64,000 bases of DNA, from assembly GCA_964441755.1 (NCBI GenBank), contig CAYTVG010000012.1:62001-126000 (forward strand). Reading direction: 5' to 3'. Position numbers and translations under genes: made by a program. A model generated the notes under the pieces. It did no database searches. It was not told the origin of the DNA and saw only the letters and a list, made by a program, of their open reading frames with translations. Positions 1 to 7,256 of the stretch are shown piece after piece. Numbering within the stretch: position 1 is the first letter of the stretch; every line of letters starts with the position of its first letter. The DNA comes from JAUMBM01 sp964441755 (lineage in GTDB: Bacteria; Bacteroidota; Bacteroidia; Chitinophagales; Saprospiraceae).

Positions 1-550
1 GCTGAATGTTATAGTTGTTTGCTTCATTGGAGCCATCCTGCATGCCGTAAGCAATGAGCTGGCTGGCCAGGTAGTTGCCCAGGGCCGCCGGATCTCCAGA
101 CTGGTAGTCGGTGCTGTTGTCGTTGGTATCGTACCCCAGCTGAAACATAAGAGCGTTGTAGGAGGCCAGTGACTGTGCTGCTCCCGGCGATTGCAGGAAG
201 CGATGTTGCAGCAGGCGAAAACAAGCGTAGCTCATAGCTTTTTCCTGTGCCGCCCGTTTGTCGGCGACGGCCGCTACCCCCTCGAAGGGGCAATTGAATC
301 CCCCCAGGGTTTTTCCCAGAAAATAAGTCCGGCTGCCGTCCTCGTACGCAGCCCAGGCATCGTACAGGGCAATGGAACAATGGAAAAGATTGCGGGCGTG
401 AACCGGCGGCCTCGCAAAGTCCCGGCGAATGGACGCGAGCAGGGCTTCATTCCACTCGCGGGCGACGCTGTGCTGCTGTGCAGATGCCGTCAGTGCTGCC
501 AGCACCAGTGCCAGCATCCAACTCAATGTAAGCATGTTTATTCTGCGCAT
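1..550 (-). CDS. Secreted vanadium haloperoxidase-like protein, N-terminal part (gene continues past window start)
   Basis: The reading frame opens with ATG at 550 and stays open to base 1, giving 183 residues. It starts with a signal peptide (MRRINMLTLSW, a hydrophobic core, then ASA-QQ). The mature part carries WNEALLASIRRDFARPPVHA, followed by NLFH and YDAWAAYE. From memory this resembles the opening of secreted Bacteroidota proteins annotated as vanadium-dependent haloperoxidase or PAP2-like. The catalytic histidine region would lie outside the window, so activity cannot be judged. The start codon is chosen because the signal peptide begins directly there; the shorter frame seen inside it is not the gene. 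Function is inferred from N-terminal resemblance only. Confidence 0.6.
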   Translation of the reverse strand, partial: MRRINMLTLSWMLALVLAALTASAQQHSVAREWNEALLASIRRDFARPPVHARNLFHCSIALYDAWAAYEDGSRTYFLGKTLGGFNCPFEGVAAVADKRAAQEKAMSYACFRLLQHRFLQSPGAAQSLASYNALMFQLGYDTNDNSTDYQSGDPAALGNYLASQLIAYGMQDGSNEANNYNIQ

Positions 551-675
551 AATACAACTGATTGGCTGCTTGCCGGGAGCATCAGGTGGAGGGCTGTGGT
601 ATAGGCCTAAGTCAGACAAGGGTGTAATTTATTGCAAAAATGGTATTTTTGTTGCTGCATTCTAAATTATTCGAT

Positions 676-1104
676 ATGAGTATTATCAAGTGGTTGGTTT
701 ATCTGTTGATTGCAGTACTCGTGTACAACCTCTTTTTCGGTACCGAGGAAGAGAAAACACAGTCCAAAGAAATTTTTTCCAAAGTCGGCGAGCTGGGGCG
801 CGAGGCTTGGGGGATCCTCAGGTCCGAAAAACAAAAATTCGACCAGGGTAAGTACGATGAGGCCGTAACCAAAGTCGGGCAGCTCTACCAACGACTCAGC
901 ACTACAGCCCGCCAACTCAATGACAACCGAAGCTTACAGCGGGTTGCAGTGCTGGAGCAGCAGCGTCAGGAAATTGAACAACAACTACAGCAGCGCTCCG
1001 CCGAAGACATGAGCCCGGCACAGAAAAGCCAGCTTCTGAGTGATTGGGCTCTGTTGATGCGCCAGACAGAACAACTCATGAAGGAAATGGAGCAACAACA
1101 ATAA
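676..1104 (+). CDS. Small membrane-anchored coiled-coil protein, unknown function
   Basis: 142 residues. Residues 1-20 (MSIIKWLVYLLIAVLVYNLF) form a single hydrophobic anchor. The rest is charged and rich in Gln and Glu, with heptad-like stretches (VAVLEQQRQEIEQQLQQRSA and the C-terminal MRQTEQLMKEMEQQQ) that predict a coiled coil. The ATG at 676 is chosen because it places the anchor at the N terminus; an upstream alternative start at 640 adds only a short unlikely extension. I do not recognise a family. It lies between an oppositely oriented secreted-protein gene and tRNA-Glu, which gives no clue to its role. Confidence 0.7.
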   Translation: MSIIKWLVYLLIAVLVYNLFFGTEEEKTQSKEIFSKVGELGREAWGILRSEKQKFDQGKYDEAVTKVGQLYQRLSTTARQLNDNRSLQRVAVLEQQRQEIEQQLQQRSAEDMSPAQKSQLLSDWALLMRQTEQLMKEMEQQQ

Positions 1105-1129
1105 TATTGAGATTTTTTTAGGAGACTTG

Positions 1130-1160
1130 TTGTTTTTTTGAGAGAATGCCTTATCTTTGC
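1130..1160 (+). promoter_or_regulatory. Bacteroidota-type promoter for tRNA-Glu
   Basis: TATCTTTGC at 1152-1160 fits the Bacteroidota -7 consensus TAnnTTTG. A TTG at 1130-1132 sits 19 nt upstream, the expected place for the -33 element. The tRNA begins about 49 nt downstream. Confidence 0.65.
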
Positions 1161-1208
1161 ATCGCTTTTTTCAGAAGGGATTGTTGCAATGAGCCCTTCA
1201 GGCAAAAA

Positions 1209-1280
1209 GGCCCGTTCGTCTAGGGGTTAGGACGCAGGATTTTCATTCCTGTAACACGGGTTCGATTCCCGTACGGGCTG
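1209..1280 (+). tRNA. tRNA-Glu (anticodon TTC)
   Basis: A full cloverleaf folds. The acceptor stem is GGCCCGT with ACGGGCT. The anticodon stem-loop CAGGA-TTTTCAT-TCCTG carries anticodon TTC. The T arm is ACGGG-TTCGATT-CCCGT and the discriminator is G. CCA is not encoded, as is common in this phylum. A terminator follows within about 10 nt. Confidence 0.96.
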
Positions 1281-1289
1281 CAACTTACA

Positions 1290-1321
1290 AGCTCTGCTGT
1301 GTTTACGGCAGAGCTTTTTTT
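1290..1321 (+). terminator. Intrinsic terminator after tRNA-Glu
   Basis: An 8-bp stem AGCTCTGC (1290-1297) pairs with GCAGAGCT (1308-1315) and is followed directly by a run of Ts. Confidence 0.85.
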
Positions 1322-1441
1322 GTCTCTCGCCTTCGCAAAATATATTGAATAGCTACAGCCGCCGAAAAGTGCCTTGCAATGGTTAAAAAGCTTGGTTCTT
1401 TCAGTCCGAATGCCGTAACTTGCTCGGATAATCACTAAACT

Positions 1442-2278
1442 ATGCAGCAGGAGGATTACCAGATAAATACGGCCTGGCGCCGCGTAGCGGCTGTTATGTA
1501 CAAAAAACCCAATGACTCCAAGATCGTAGGTTCGGTAGAAATCGATGTGACTGATCTGGAGGCCTACATTTTTCGCAGGCGACGCGAGGGGCTCAAAATT
1601 ACGCTTACACACGTGCTGTTGCTGATTGTAGCGAGGGGGTTTAAAGAGGAAGTTCCTGAGTTTAATTGCTTCATCCGGCGGGGCAAACCTGTGCTGTTGC
1701 CCAAGGTAGATGCCTCTGTGAGCGTGCTTATTAACCGCGATACAGAGATGGGATCTGTCAAAATTCTGGGGGTCGACTCCCTAACCTTGGCCGAATTGGT
1801 CCCTGCTCTGCAGGAGGAGGTGACACGCTCCAAAAAGGGAGATGAGAATGCGACCATGCGGATGAAGCAATTGCTGGGGGCGATCCCCTGGCCATTGCGC
1901 GAATGGGTACTTGATTTTTTGAAATGGCTGACGGTTCGCTGGGGGGTATCCTTTCCCCGAAAAGGTATCACAGCCAATGGCCTGGGGTCATTTTTGCTGA
2001 CCAACCTGGGCAATGTCGGACTGGATGTCGGTTATCCCGCACTCATGCCCGCTTCCAATGTGTCTATGGTGCTGGCGCTGGGCAACGTGAATGACCGGCC
2101 GTGGGTAGTCGACGGACAGGTGTGCGTTCGCCGGGTTTTGACGGTCAGTGCATCTATTGACCATCGGGTGGTTGACGGGATTCACATAGGTCGCCTGTTT
2201 CGCTACATGAAACGAACTGTGCTGACACCGGAAAAGCTGGAGTCAAAACCTGCCTGGTGCGAGAAGGGAGAGTCCTAG
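1442..2278 (+). CDS. Stand-alone 2-oxoacid dehydrogenase E2-type acyltransferase domain protein
   Basis: 278 residues belonging to the chloramphenicol acetyltransferase-like/E2 catalytic fold. The C-terminal motif SIDHRVVDGIHIGRLFRYM contains the family's HxxxDG active site (His and Asp of acyl transfer). An upstream segment, GSFLLTNLGNVGLDVGYPAL, matches the usual E2 core strand. There is no lipoyl domain and no peripheral subunit-binding domain, and no E1 or E3 gene lies nearby, so it is not an ordinary pyruvate or oxoglutarate dehydrogenase subunit. A stand-alone enzyme that acylates another CoA-linked or carrier-bound substrate is possible. ATG at 1442 is the first in-frame start after the tRNA terminator. 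Confidence 0.8.
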   Translation: MQQEDYQINTAWRRVAAVMYKKPNDSKIVGSVEIDVTDLEAYIFRRRREGLKITLTHVLLLIVARGFKEEVPEFNCFIRRGKPVLLPKVDASVSVLINRDTEMGSVKILGVDSLTLAELVPALQEEVTRSKKGDENATMRMKQLLGAIPWPLREWVLDFLKWLTVRWGVSFPRKGITANGLGSFLLTNLGNVGLDVGYPALMPASNVSMVLALGNVNDRPWVVDGQVCVRRVLTVSASIDHRVVDGIHIGRLFRYMKRTVLTPEKLESKPAWCEKGES

Positions 2279-2333
2279 TACCCTGTTTTGCCGCTTTTGG
2301 GGGTGTTTTCTATTTTTCTAAAACCATGAACCC

Positions 2334-2375
2334 GTACAGTAAGCATTGGTGCTGCAGCGCCAATGCTTACTGTAC
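2334..2375. terminator. Long perfect hairpin, probable bidirectional terminator
   Basis: A 16-bp perfect stem (2334-2349 with 2360-2375) encloses GC-rich TGCTGCAGCG, which can extend the pairing further. It lies 56 nt after the acyltransferase stop. No T run follows on the plus strand, so it may act as a stabilising 3' end or a boundary element instead. Confidence 0.6.
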
Positions 2376-2442
2376 GATCAGGAAAAATAAACTCCCCGGA
2401 ATAAAAACAGCAAGGATGTGCAAAAAAATCAAAAGCAATGTT

Positions 2443-2451
2443 TACCTTTGC
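2443..2451 (+). promoter_or_regulatory. -7 promoter element for rpmI-rplT
   Basis: TACCTTTGC matches TAnnTTTG and lies 46 nt upstream of the rpmI start. The -33 region is weak (TGTG at about 2416). Confidence 0.6.
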
Positions 2452-2497
2452 ACGCTGTTGTTGAATTCTAGTATTCAGCTATAAAAAATGTAGTGTT

Positions 2498-2692
2498 ATG
2501 CCCAAGATGAAGACGCACTCCAGTGCCAAAAAGCGCTTCAAGCTCACCGGCACCGGAAAAGTAAAGTGCTTCCACGCGAATACTTCGCACCGGATGCGCA
2601 ACCGCACTACCAAAGCTAAGCGCCACCTCCGTGGCTCTACTATGGTAGACCAAGCCGATGAAGCACGCGTAAAGCGCATGCTGCTGGCCTAA
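2498..2692 (+). CDS. rpmI: 50S ribosomal protein L35
   Basis: 64 residues, the usual length for bL35. The N terminus MPKMKTHSSAKKRFKLTGTG and the central NTSHRMRNRTTKAKRHLRG are hallmark sequences of the family. The protein binds 23S rRNA in the large subunit. rplT follows 115 nt downstream, the usual order. infC and thrS, which often precede this pair, are not here; instead the gene has its own promoter motif just upstream. Confidence 0.98.
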   Translation: MPKMKTHSSAKKRFKLTGTGKVKCFHANTSHRMRNRTTKAKRHLRGSTMVDQADEARVKRMLLA

Positions 2693-2807
2693 GCCTGTCG
2701 GCCTGCCTGCTCTGCAGGTACCTTTTGTAATGATTTTTTAACGAGAGTGCAGGGAAAAAGAGCTTCTGTAAGCCATGAAGCCTCTGTACTGAACAAAAAA
2801 ATCGAGT

Positions 2808-3152
2808 ATGCCTCGTTCCGTCAATTCGGTTGCTTCACGTCAGCGCCGGAAAAAAATTCTCAAAGCCGCACGCGGCTATTTCGGCGCCCGTAGCAAAGTC
2901 TACACGGTAGCCAAAAACACCCTCGAAAGGGGTATGGTGTTCGCTTATCGCGACCGCAAAGCTAAAAAACGCGCATTCCGCCGCCTGTGGATCGCTCGTA
3001 TCAACGCAGGTGCACGCCTCAATGGTACGACCTACTCCAAGCTGATCCACGCGCTGAGCACCAAAGATATCGGCCTCAACCGCAAGGTGCTGGCAGACCT
3101 CGCTATGAACCACCCGCAGACGTTCTCGGCGGTCGTAAAGTCGGTTCAGTAG
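2808..3152 (+). CDS. rplT: 50S ribosomal protein L20
   Basis: 114 residues, typical for bL20. It begins MPRSVNSVASRQRRKKILKA and continues with GYFGARSKVYTVAKN, both diagnostic. L20 is needed early in large-subunit assembly and in many bacteria represses its own operon by binding a leader RNA. The 115-nt gap from rpmI contains a small hairpin (CCTGC-TCT-GCAGG near 2705-2720), but no clear mimic of the L20 binding site could be recognised. A strong terminator follows. Confidence 0.98.
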   Translation: MPRSVNSVASRQRRKKILKAARGYFGARSKVYTVAKNTLERGMVFAYRDRKAKKRAFRRLWIARINAGARLNGTTYSKLIHALSTKDIGLNRKVLADLAMNHPQTFSAVVKSVQ

Positions 3153-3200
3153 CGTACAGCAATATTTTTTCACACTGATTTGTCGATGTGATAAAATTGT

Positions 3201-3247
3201 AAAAAGAAAGCCCCCTGACAGCTTTGCTGCCAGGGGGCTTTCTTTTT
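3201..3247 (+). terminator. Intrinsic terminator of rpmI-rplT
   Basis: AAAAAGAAAGCCCCCTG (3201-3217) pairs with CAGGGGGCTTTCTTTTT (3231-3247), a 17-bp perfect stem ending in a T run. The symmetric A and T tracts allow function in both directions. Confidence 0.9.
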
Positions 3248-3307
3248 ACACAAAAATAAGCCGGCTGATCTCATCAGAATAGATGCACGATCGGCCCGTT
3301 TTTTTGC

Positions 3308-3316
3308 TACCTTTGG
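3308..3316 (+). promoter_or_regulatory. -7 promoter element for the phosphopantetheinyl transferase gene
   Basis: TACCTTTGG matches TAnnTTTG. Transcription would begin near 3323, so the ATG at 3347 is favoured over the TTG at 3341 only by codon type, not by position. Confidence 0.55.
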
Positions 3317-3346
3317 CAATACAGCAGTCGAATCAATCAATTGCAT

Positions 3347-4024
3347 ATGCCAGGAATTCTTCACAGACAACTCACGCCTTTCGGAGAGCTGGGCCTTTGG
3401 CGGATTACCGAACCAGAATCATGGTTTCTCGACCAGCTTTTTCTGTATCCGGCTGAGCTGCGGCAGCTTGAGGAGATGAAAGGAAGGCGGCGTATCGAGT
3501 GGCTGGCAGTGCGACAACTGGTGCACGATATGTCTGGCAGGCGCACCCGTGGCGCTTTTGTGAAAGATGATTTTGGCAAACCGCACCTGGAAGGGTCGCC
3601 CTGGCATATATCGATCAGTCATTCGGGCGATCTGGCCGCTGCCGTTGTTGCACCGGTAGCCTGTGGGGTGGATGTTCAGTTTTTGGTGCCCAAAATCACC
3701 CGCCTGGCACACAAGTTTATGCGCCCCGAAGAGATGGCCAGCCTGCAGCCGGCCACTGTGATTGAGCATCTTCACGTGTATTGGGGGGCCAAGGAGGCAC
3801 TGTACAAAGCCTATGGCCGCCGGGAAATAGACTTTTTGTTGCATCTGCGCGTGCAGCCCTTCGAGTTTCGCGAAATGGGAGGCTATACCCGCGCCTGGGT
3901 GGAAAAGGAAACGGTCTGCCAGGCCTACAGGCTTCATTATGAGCTTCGTGACGGTTTTGTGCTCACTTACGTGCTCACAGAAGATACCAGTCTGCCGGTA
4001 GATTTTTTGCCGGAAGAACTCTGA
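3347..4024 (+). CDS. 4'-phosphopantetheinyl transferase family protein
   Basis: 225 residues. The two family signatures are present: GVDVQ (Mg-binding Asp) at about residue 107 and the HVYWGAKEALYKAYGRRE helix at about 140-157, matching the W-x-x-KE-x-x-x-K motif that binds coenzyme A and metal. A basic SISHSGD segment before the first motif also fits the Sfp-like group. The enzyme transfers phosphopantetheine from CoA to a serine on acyl or peptidyl carrier proteins. No carrier protein or synthase gene lies nearby, so it may serve the fatty acid carrier protein. Confidence 0.88.
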   Translation: MPGILHRQLTPFGELGLWRITEPESWFLDQLFLYPAELRQLEEMKGRRRIEWLAVRQLVHDMSGRRTRGAFVKDDFGKPHLEGSPWHISISHSGDLAAAVVAPVACGVDVQFLVPKITRLAHKFMRPEEMASLQPATVIEHLHVYWGAKEALYKAYGRREIDFLLHLRVQPFEFREMGGYTRAWVEKETVCQAYRLHYELRDGFVLTYVLTEDTSLPVDFLPEEL

Positions 4025-4062
4025 CCGCTGAACTGTCAGTGGCTGTTGTCGGCAGCGGATGC

Positions 4063-4094
4063 TTGCCTTTGTGCTATTAAAGCCTTATATTTGT
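4063..4094 (+). promoter_or_regulatory. Promoter for the DEAD-box helicase gene
   Basis: TATATTTGT (4086-4094) matches TAnnTTTG, with TTG at 4063-4065 spaced 20 nt upstream. It predicts an untranslated leader of about 115 nt before the ATG at 4218. Confidence 0.6.
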
Positions 4095-4217
4095 GTCGCA
4101 AAAGCGCCCAACGGCTTTTCCGATCTTTGCAACTCCAAGATTTGTTTTGACACCGGCGCATCATTTTTGGCTCTCCTATGCTTTTTCGCCTCGGCCGGCC
4201 TTTACAAAAACTGTTAC

Positions 4218-5537
4218 ATGACTTTTCAAGATTTTGTTCTTTCAGACGCTATCCAGCGCGCTGTGCGCGAGGAAGGCTACACCCAACCTACCCCTATTCA
4301 GCAGCAAGCGATCCCGCTCGTACTCGAAGGTAAAGATTTACTGGCTTGTGCCCAGACGGGCACGGGCAAGACGGCTGCTTTCACCCTCCCGGTATTGCAG
4401 CAACTGATGCGACAGCCTTCAGGGGCTGCCCGCAACGATCGCCGCCCGCTGCGGGCGCTGATCCTTACGCCTACACGCGAACTGGCTATCCAGATACAGG
4501 AAAGTATTGAGGCTTACGGACGGTATCTGCCGCTTCGGTCTGCCGTGATTTTTGGCGGCGTTTCAGCCGCCGGACAAATCCAGACGCTGCAGCGGGGCAT
4601 TGATATTCTTGTAGCTACGCCCGGCCGACTGCTCGACCTCAAAAATCAGGGCTACGTCAATTTTTCGGCACTCACACATTTTGTGCTGGACGAAGCAGAT
4701 CGTATGCTTGATATGGGTTTCATCCACGATGTAAAGCGCGTTATCGCCTCGCTGCCAGTCAAACGGCAGTCGCTGTTTTTTTCGGCTACTATGCCACCCG
4801 AGATTGTCAGACTGGCGGCTTCTATCTTGTCCGATCCGGCCAAAGTAGAGGTAACGCCTGTTTCTTCAACCGCAGAAACCATCGGGCAGTCAGTGTATTT
4901 TGTGGAAAAAGGGGACAAGCTGCCGTTGCTGGTTAGCTTGCTCCAGAATCCTGCCATCGAGTCGGCTTTGGTTTTTACGCGTACCAAGCATGGCGCTGAC
5001 AAGGTCGCCAAGGCGCTCGCAAGGTTCAATATCAGCGCAGCAGCTATTCATGGCAATAAGTCCCAGAATGCCCGGCAACTGGCACTCAATAATTTCAAAT
5101 CCCGCACCACCCGCGTATTGGTAGCAACGGATATCGCTGCCAGAGGTATTGATGTCGACGAGTTGTCGCACGTTATCAATTTTGAAATTCCCAATATCCC
5201 CGAAACGTATGTACACCGCATCGGCCGAACAGGCCGCGCAGGTGCTTCTGGCAGGGCTTTTTCTTTCTGTGATACGGAGGAACGGGCTTATCTCAGGGAT
5301 ATCGAGCGCCTTATCAAGCGCCCAATACCGGTAGCTACGCTGCCGGCAGGGCTGGCAGTGACGCCTGCGGCTGAGCCGATGCCGGCTGCACGGGCGGCTG
5401 CGCATGCCGCGAAGCCGGCACAGCCGCAGCCCCGGGCTGCCAGGCCTCCGGCACCTATGCCGGAGGGTGGCCGGGCCCGCGACGCCGGCAATAAGAAGCG
5501 TCGCTGGTATGGCAAGCCTTCTATGGCTAAAAACTAG
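4218..5537 (+). CDS. DEAD-box ATP-dependent RNA helicase, RhlE-like
   Basis: 439 residues counted from ATG 4218. The frame can be read further upstream from a TTG, but that stretch overlaps the promoter. Motifs appear in order: Q motif (PTPIQQQAI, about 25-33), Walker A AQTGTGKT (45-52), PTRELAIQI, TPGR, DEAD, SAT, then in the second RecA domain VATDIAARGID and HRIGRTGR. The enzyme remodels RNA structure, for example in ribosome assembly or mRNA decay. The last roughly 70 residues are rich in Ala and Pro and end with basic KKRRWYGKPSMAKN, a typical RNA-binding tail of this group. The long leader RNA could allow cold-responsive control. Confidence 0.93.
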   Translation: MTFQDFVLSDAIQRAVREEGYTQPTPIQQQAIPLVLEGKDLLACAQTGTGKTAAFTLPVLQQLMRQPSGAARNDRRPLRALILTPTRELAIQIQESIEAYGRYLPLRSAVIFGGVSAAGQIQTLQRGIDILVATPGRLLDLKNQGYVNFSALTHFVLDEADRMLDMGFIHDVKRVIASLPVKRQSLFFSATMPPEIVRLAASILSDPAKVEVTPVSSTAETIGQSVYFVEKGDKLPLLVSLLQNPAIESALVFTRTKHGADKVAKALARFNISAAAIHGNKSQNARQLALNNFKSRTTRVLVATDIAARGIDVDELSHVINFEIPNIPETYVHRIGRTGRAGASGRAFSFCDTEERAYLRDIERLIKRPIPVATLPAGLAVTPAAEPMPAARAAAHAAKPAQPQPRAARPPAPMPEGGRARDAGNKKRRWYGKPSMAKN

Positions 5538-5569
5538 TGCTTTTGCCGTAGTTTTCAGGATAAAAAACA

Positions 5570-5636
5570 GACTTTCAGTAGGTTGAAAATTAATCAAGTC
5601 TATTTGATTTTCAATCGGCTGAAAGTCTTTTCTTTT
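5570..5636 (+). terminator. Intrinsic terminator of the helicase gene
   Basis: GACTTTCAG (5570-5578) pairs with CTGAAAGTC (5619-5627), with further inner pairing of GGTTGAAAAT and ATTTTCAATC. TTTTCTTTT follows. Confidence 0.8.
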
Positions 5637-5648
5637 GCCGGCAACCCA

Positions 5649-5657
5649 TATCTTTGC
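5649..5657 (+). promoter_or_regulatory. -7 promoter element for dapD
   Basis: TATCTTTGC matches TAnnTTTG. It lies downstream of the TTG at 5635 that would lengthen dapD, so translation must begin at ATG 5674. Confidence 0.7.
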
Positions 5658-5673
5658 GCCAAAATGTACTTTC

Positions 5674-6498
5674 ATGGATACGATCCGCCAAATAATTGAA
5701 GCCGCCTGGGAAGACCGTACGCTGCTCAACGATAAAAAAACACAAGAAGCGGTAGCACTCGTACTGGAGCAGCTCGACCTGGGCCAGTTGCGGGTAGCTG
5801 AGCCGCCCTCCGCTGAGGGGGGAGACTGGATCGTCAACGACTGGGTGAAAAAGGCAGTCGTCCTCTTCTTTCCGTTGCAGCAAATGCAGACGATAGAAGT
5901 AGGCCCCCTTGAATTTTATGACAAAATACCGCTCAAGCGCAATTATCAGGCGCTGGGCGTGCGGGTAGTACCTCACGCAATTGCTCGCTACGGTTCTTTT
6001 TTGGAGAAGGGGGTAATCCTGATGCCCAGCTATGTCAATATCGGTGCCTGGGTCGGCAGTGGTACCATGGTCGATACCTGGGCTACGGTCGGTAGCTGTG
6101 CACAGATTGGTCGCAACGTGCACCTGAGTGGCGGCGTCGGTATCGGTGGCGTACTCGAACCCCCGCAGGCAGCGCCTACGGTGATTGAAGATGATTGCTT
6201 CATCGGCTCCCGCTGTATCGTGGTCGAAGGGGTGCGCGTAGAAAAAGAAGCGGTTCTGGGTGCCAACGTGGTGCTCACGCAAAGCACGCATATCATCGAT
6301 GTGAGCGGACCAAGCCCCGTGACCTATGTGGGCAGGGTGCCCGCTCGTTCAGTGGTCATCCCGGGTTCCTATACCAAGCAGTTTCCTGCAGGAGCCTATC
6401 AGGTGCCTTGTGCACTTATTATAGGTCAACGCAAGGAGAGTACAGATAAAAAAACAAGCCTCAATGCCGCCCTGCGCGATTACAGCGTAGCCGTCTGA
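5674..6498 (+). CDS. dapD: 2,3,4,5-tetrahydropyridine-2,6-dicarboxylate N-succinyltransferase
   Basis: 274 residues, the usual DapD length. The enzyme succinylates tetrahydrodipicolinate in the succinylase branch of diaminopimelate and lysine synthesis. The protein shows the left-handed beta-helix hexapeptide pattern (MPSYVNIGAWVGSGTMVDTW and following, about residues 110-200), the family sequence VGSCAQIGRNVHLSGGVGIG, and EPPQAAPTVIEDDCFIGSRC. The start is fixed by the promoter at 5649-5657. No other lysine gene lies nearby; pth follows after 32 nt and may be co-transcribed. Confidence 0.96.
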   Translation: MDTIRQIIEAAWEDRTLLNDKKTQEAVALVLEQLDLGQLRVAEPPSAEGGDWIVNDWVKKAVVLFFPLQQMQTIEVGPLEFYDKIPLKRNYQALGVRVVPHAIARYGSFLEKGVILMPSYVNIGAWVGSGTMVDTWATVGSCAQIGRNVHLSGGVGIGGVLEPPQAAPTVIEDDCFIGSRCIVVEGVRVEKEAVLGANVVLTQSTHIIDVSGPSPVTYVGRVPARSVVIPGSYTKQFPAGAYQVPCALIIGQRKESTDKKTSLNAALRDYSVAV

Positions 6499-6530
6499 TT
6501 GTTTGTCTGCTAGAGTCATTTGTCTTCGCT

Positions 6531-7091
6531 ATGAAATTTTTGATCGTAGGTCTGGGAAATATCGGTGCCGAGTATGTCAATACCCGGCACAACATAGGCT
6601 TTTTGGCTGTCGATAAACTGGCGGGTCAACTGTCGGCCAATTGGCGTACAAATCAGCTGGGGGATGTGGCTGAGGGCAAGTGGAAGGGGCGAACACTGGT
6701 GCTGCTCAAGCCTTCTACTTACATGAACCGCAGCGGAAAAGCTGTGCGCTTTTGGCTGCAAAAGGAGAAAATCCCTAAAGAAAATATGCTGGTCATCCTC
6801 GATGATCTCAATCTGCCTTTCGGCAAAATGCGGCTGCGGGCTAAGGGCAGCGATGGCGGCCATAACGGACTCAAGGATATTGATCAGCTCACCGGTGGAA
6901 ATAATTATGCCCGCCTGCGGCTGGGCATCGGGCGTGAATTTGTACCCGGCAGTCAGGTCAATTATGTGCTGGGGGAGTGGGATCGCCAGGAAAATGAGCT
7001 GCTGCCAGATTTTTTGACACAGGCTGCAGAAGCAGCCAAAAGCTTTGCTGCCATTGGTCTGCCGCTGACGATGAACCAGTTCAATAAATAG
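6531..7091 (+). CDS. pth: Peptidyl-tRNA hydrolase
   Basis: 186 residues, as expected. The N terminus MKFLIVGLGNIGAEYVNTRH carries the conserved Asn of GLGN and the catalytic His of NTRHNIGF. KPSTYMNRSGKAV supplies the second conserved Asn, and DDLNLPFGKMRLRAKGSDGG with HNGL completes the active site. The enzyme releases peptides from prematurely dropped peptidyl-tRNA. It lies 32 nt after dapD on the same strand with no hairpin between. Confidence 0.97.
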   Translation: MKFLIVGLGNIGAEYVNTRHNIGFLAVDKLAGQLSANWRTNQLGDVAEGKWKGRTLVLLKPSTYMNRSGKAVRFWLQKEKIPKENMLVILDDLNLPFGKMRLRAKGSDGGHNGLKDIDQLTGGNNYARLRLGIGREFVPGSQVNYVLGEWDRQENELLPDFLTQAAEAAKSFAAIGLPLTMNQFNK

Positions 7092-7256
7092 GGAGTTCTA
7101 AGGGGGGCTTTTCTTGCCTGTTGTTGCCAAATGGCGGGCATGAATTCCCAAAGTTGCGGCGATCGGATGGCCAGCGGTTTACTGTACCTTTTTTTGATTT
7201 TGGGATATAAACCTTTCATCGCTTAGTATGTTTAGGGCTTTGATTAACCTTACATC

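Noticed and set aside
5635..5673. TTG start for dapD
   Set aside because: It lies upstream of and across the -7 promoter element.
4890..5837. 315-codon minus-strand ORF over the helicase gene and start of dapD
   Set aside because: It spans two well-supported genes, a terminator and a promoter.
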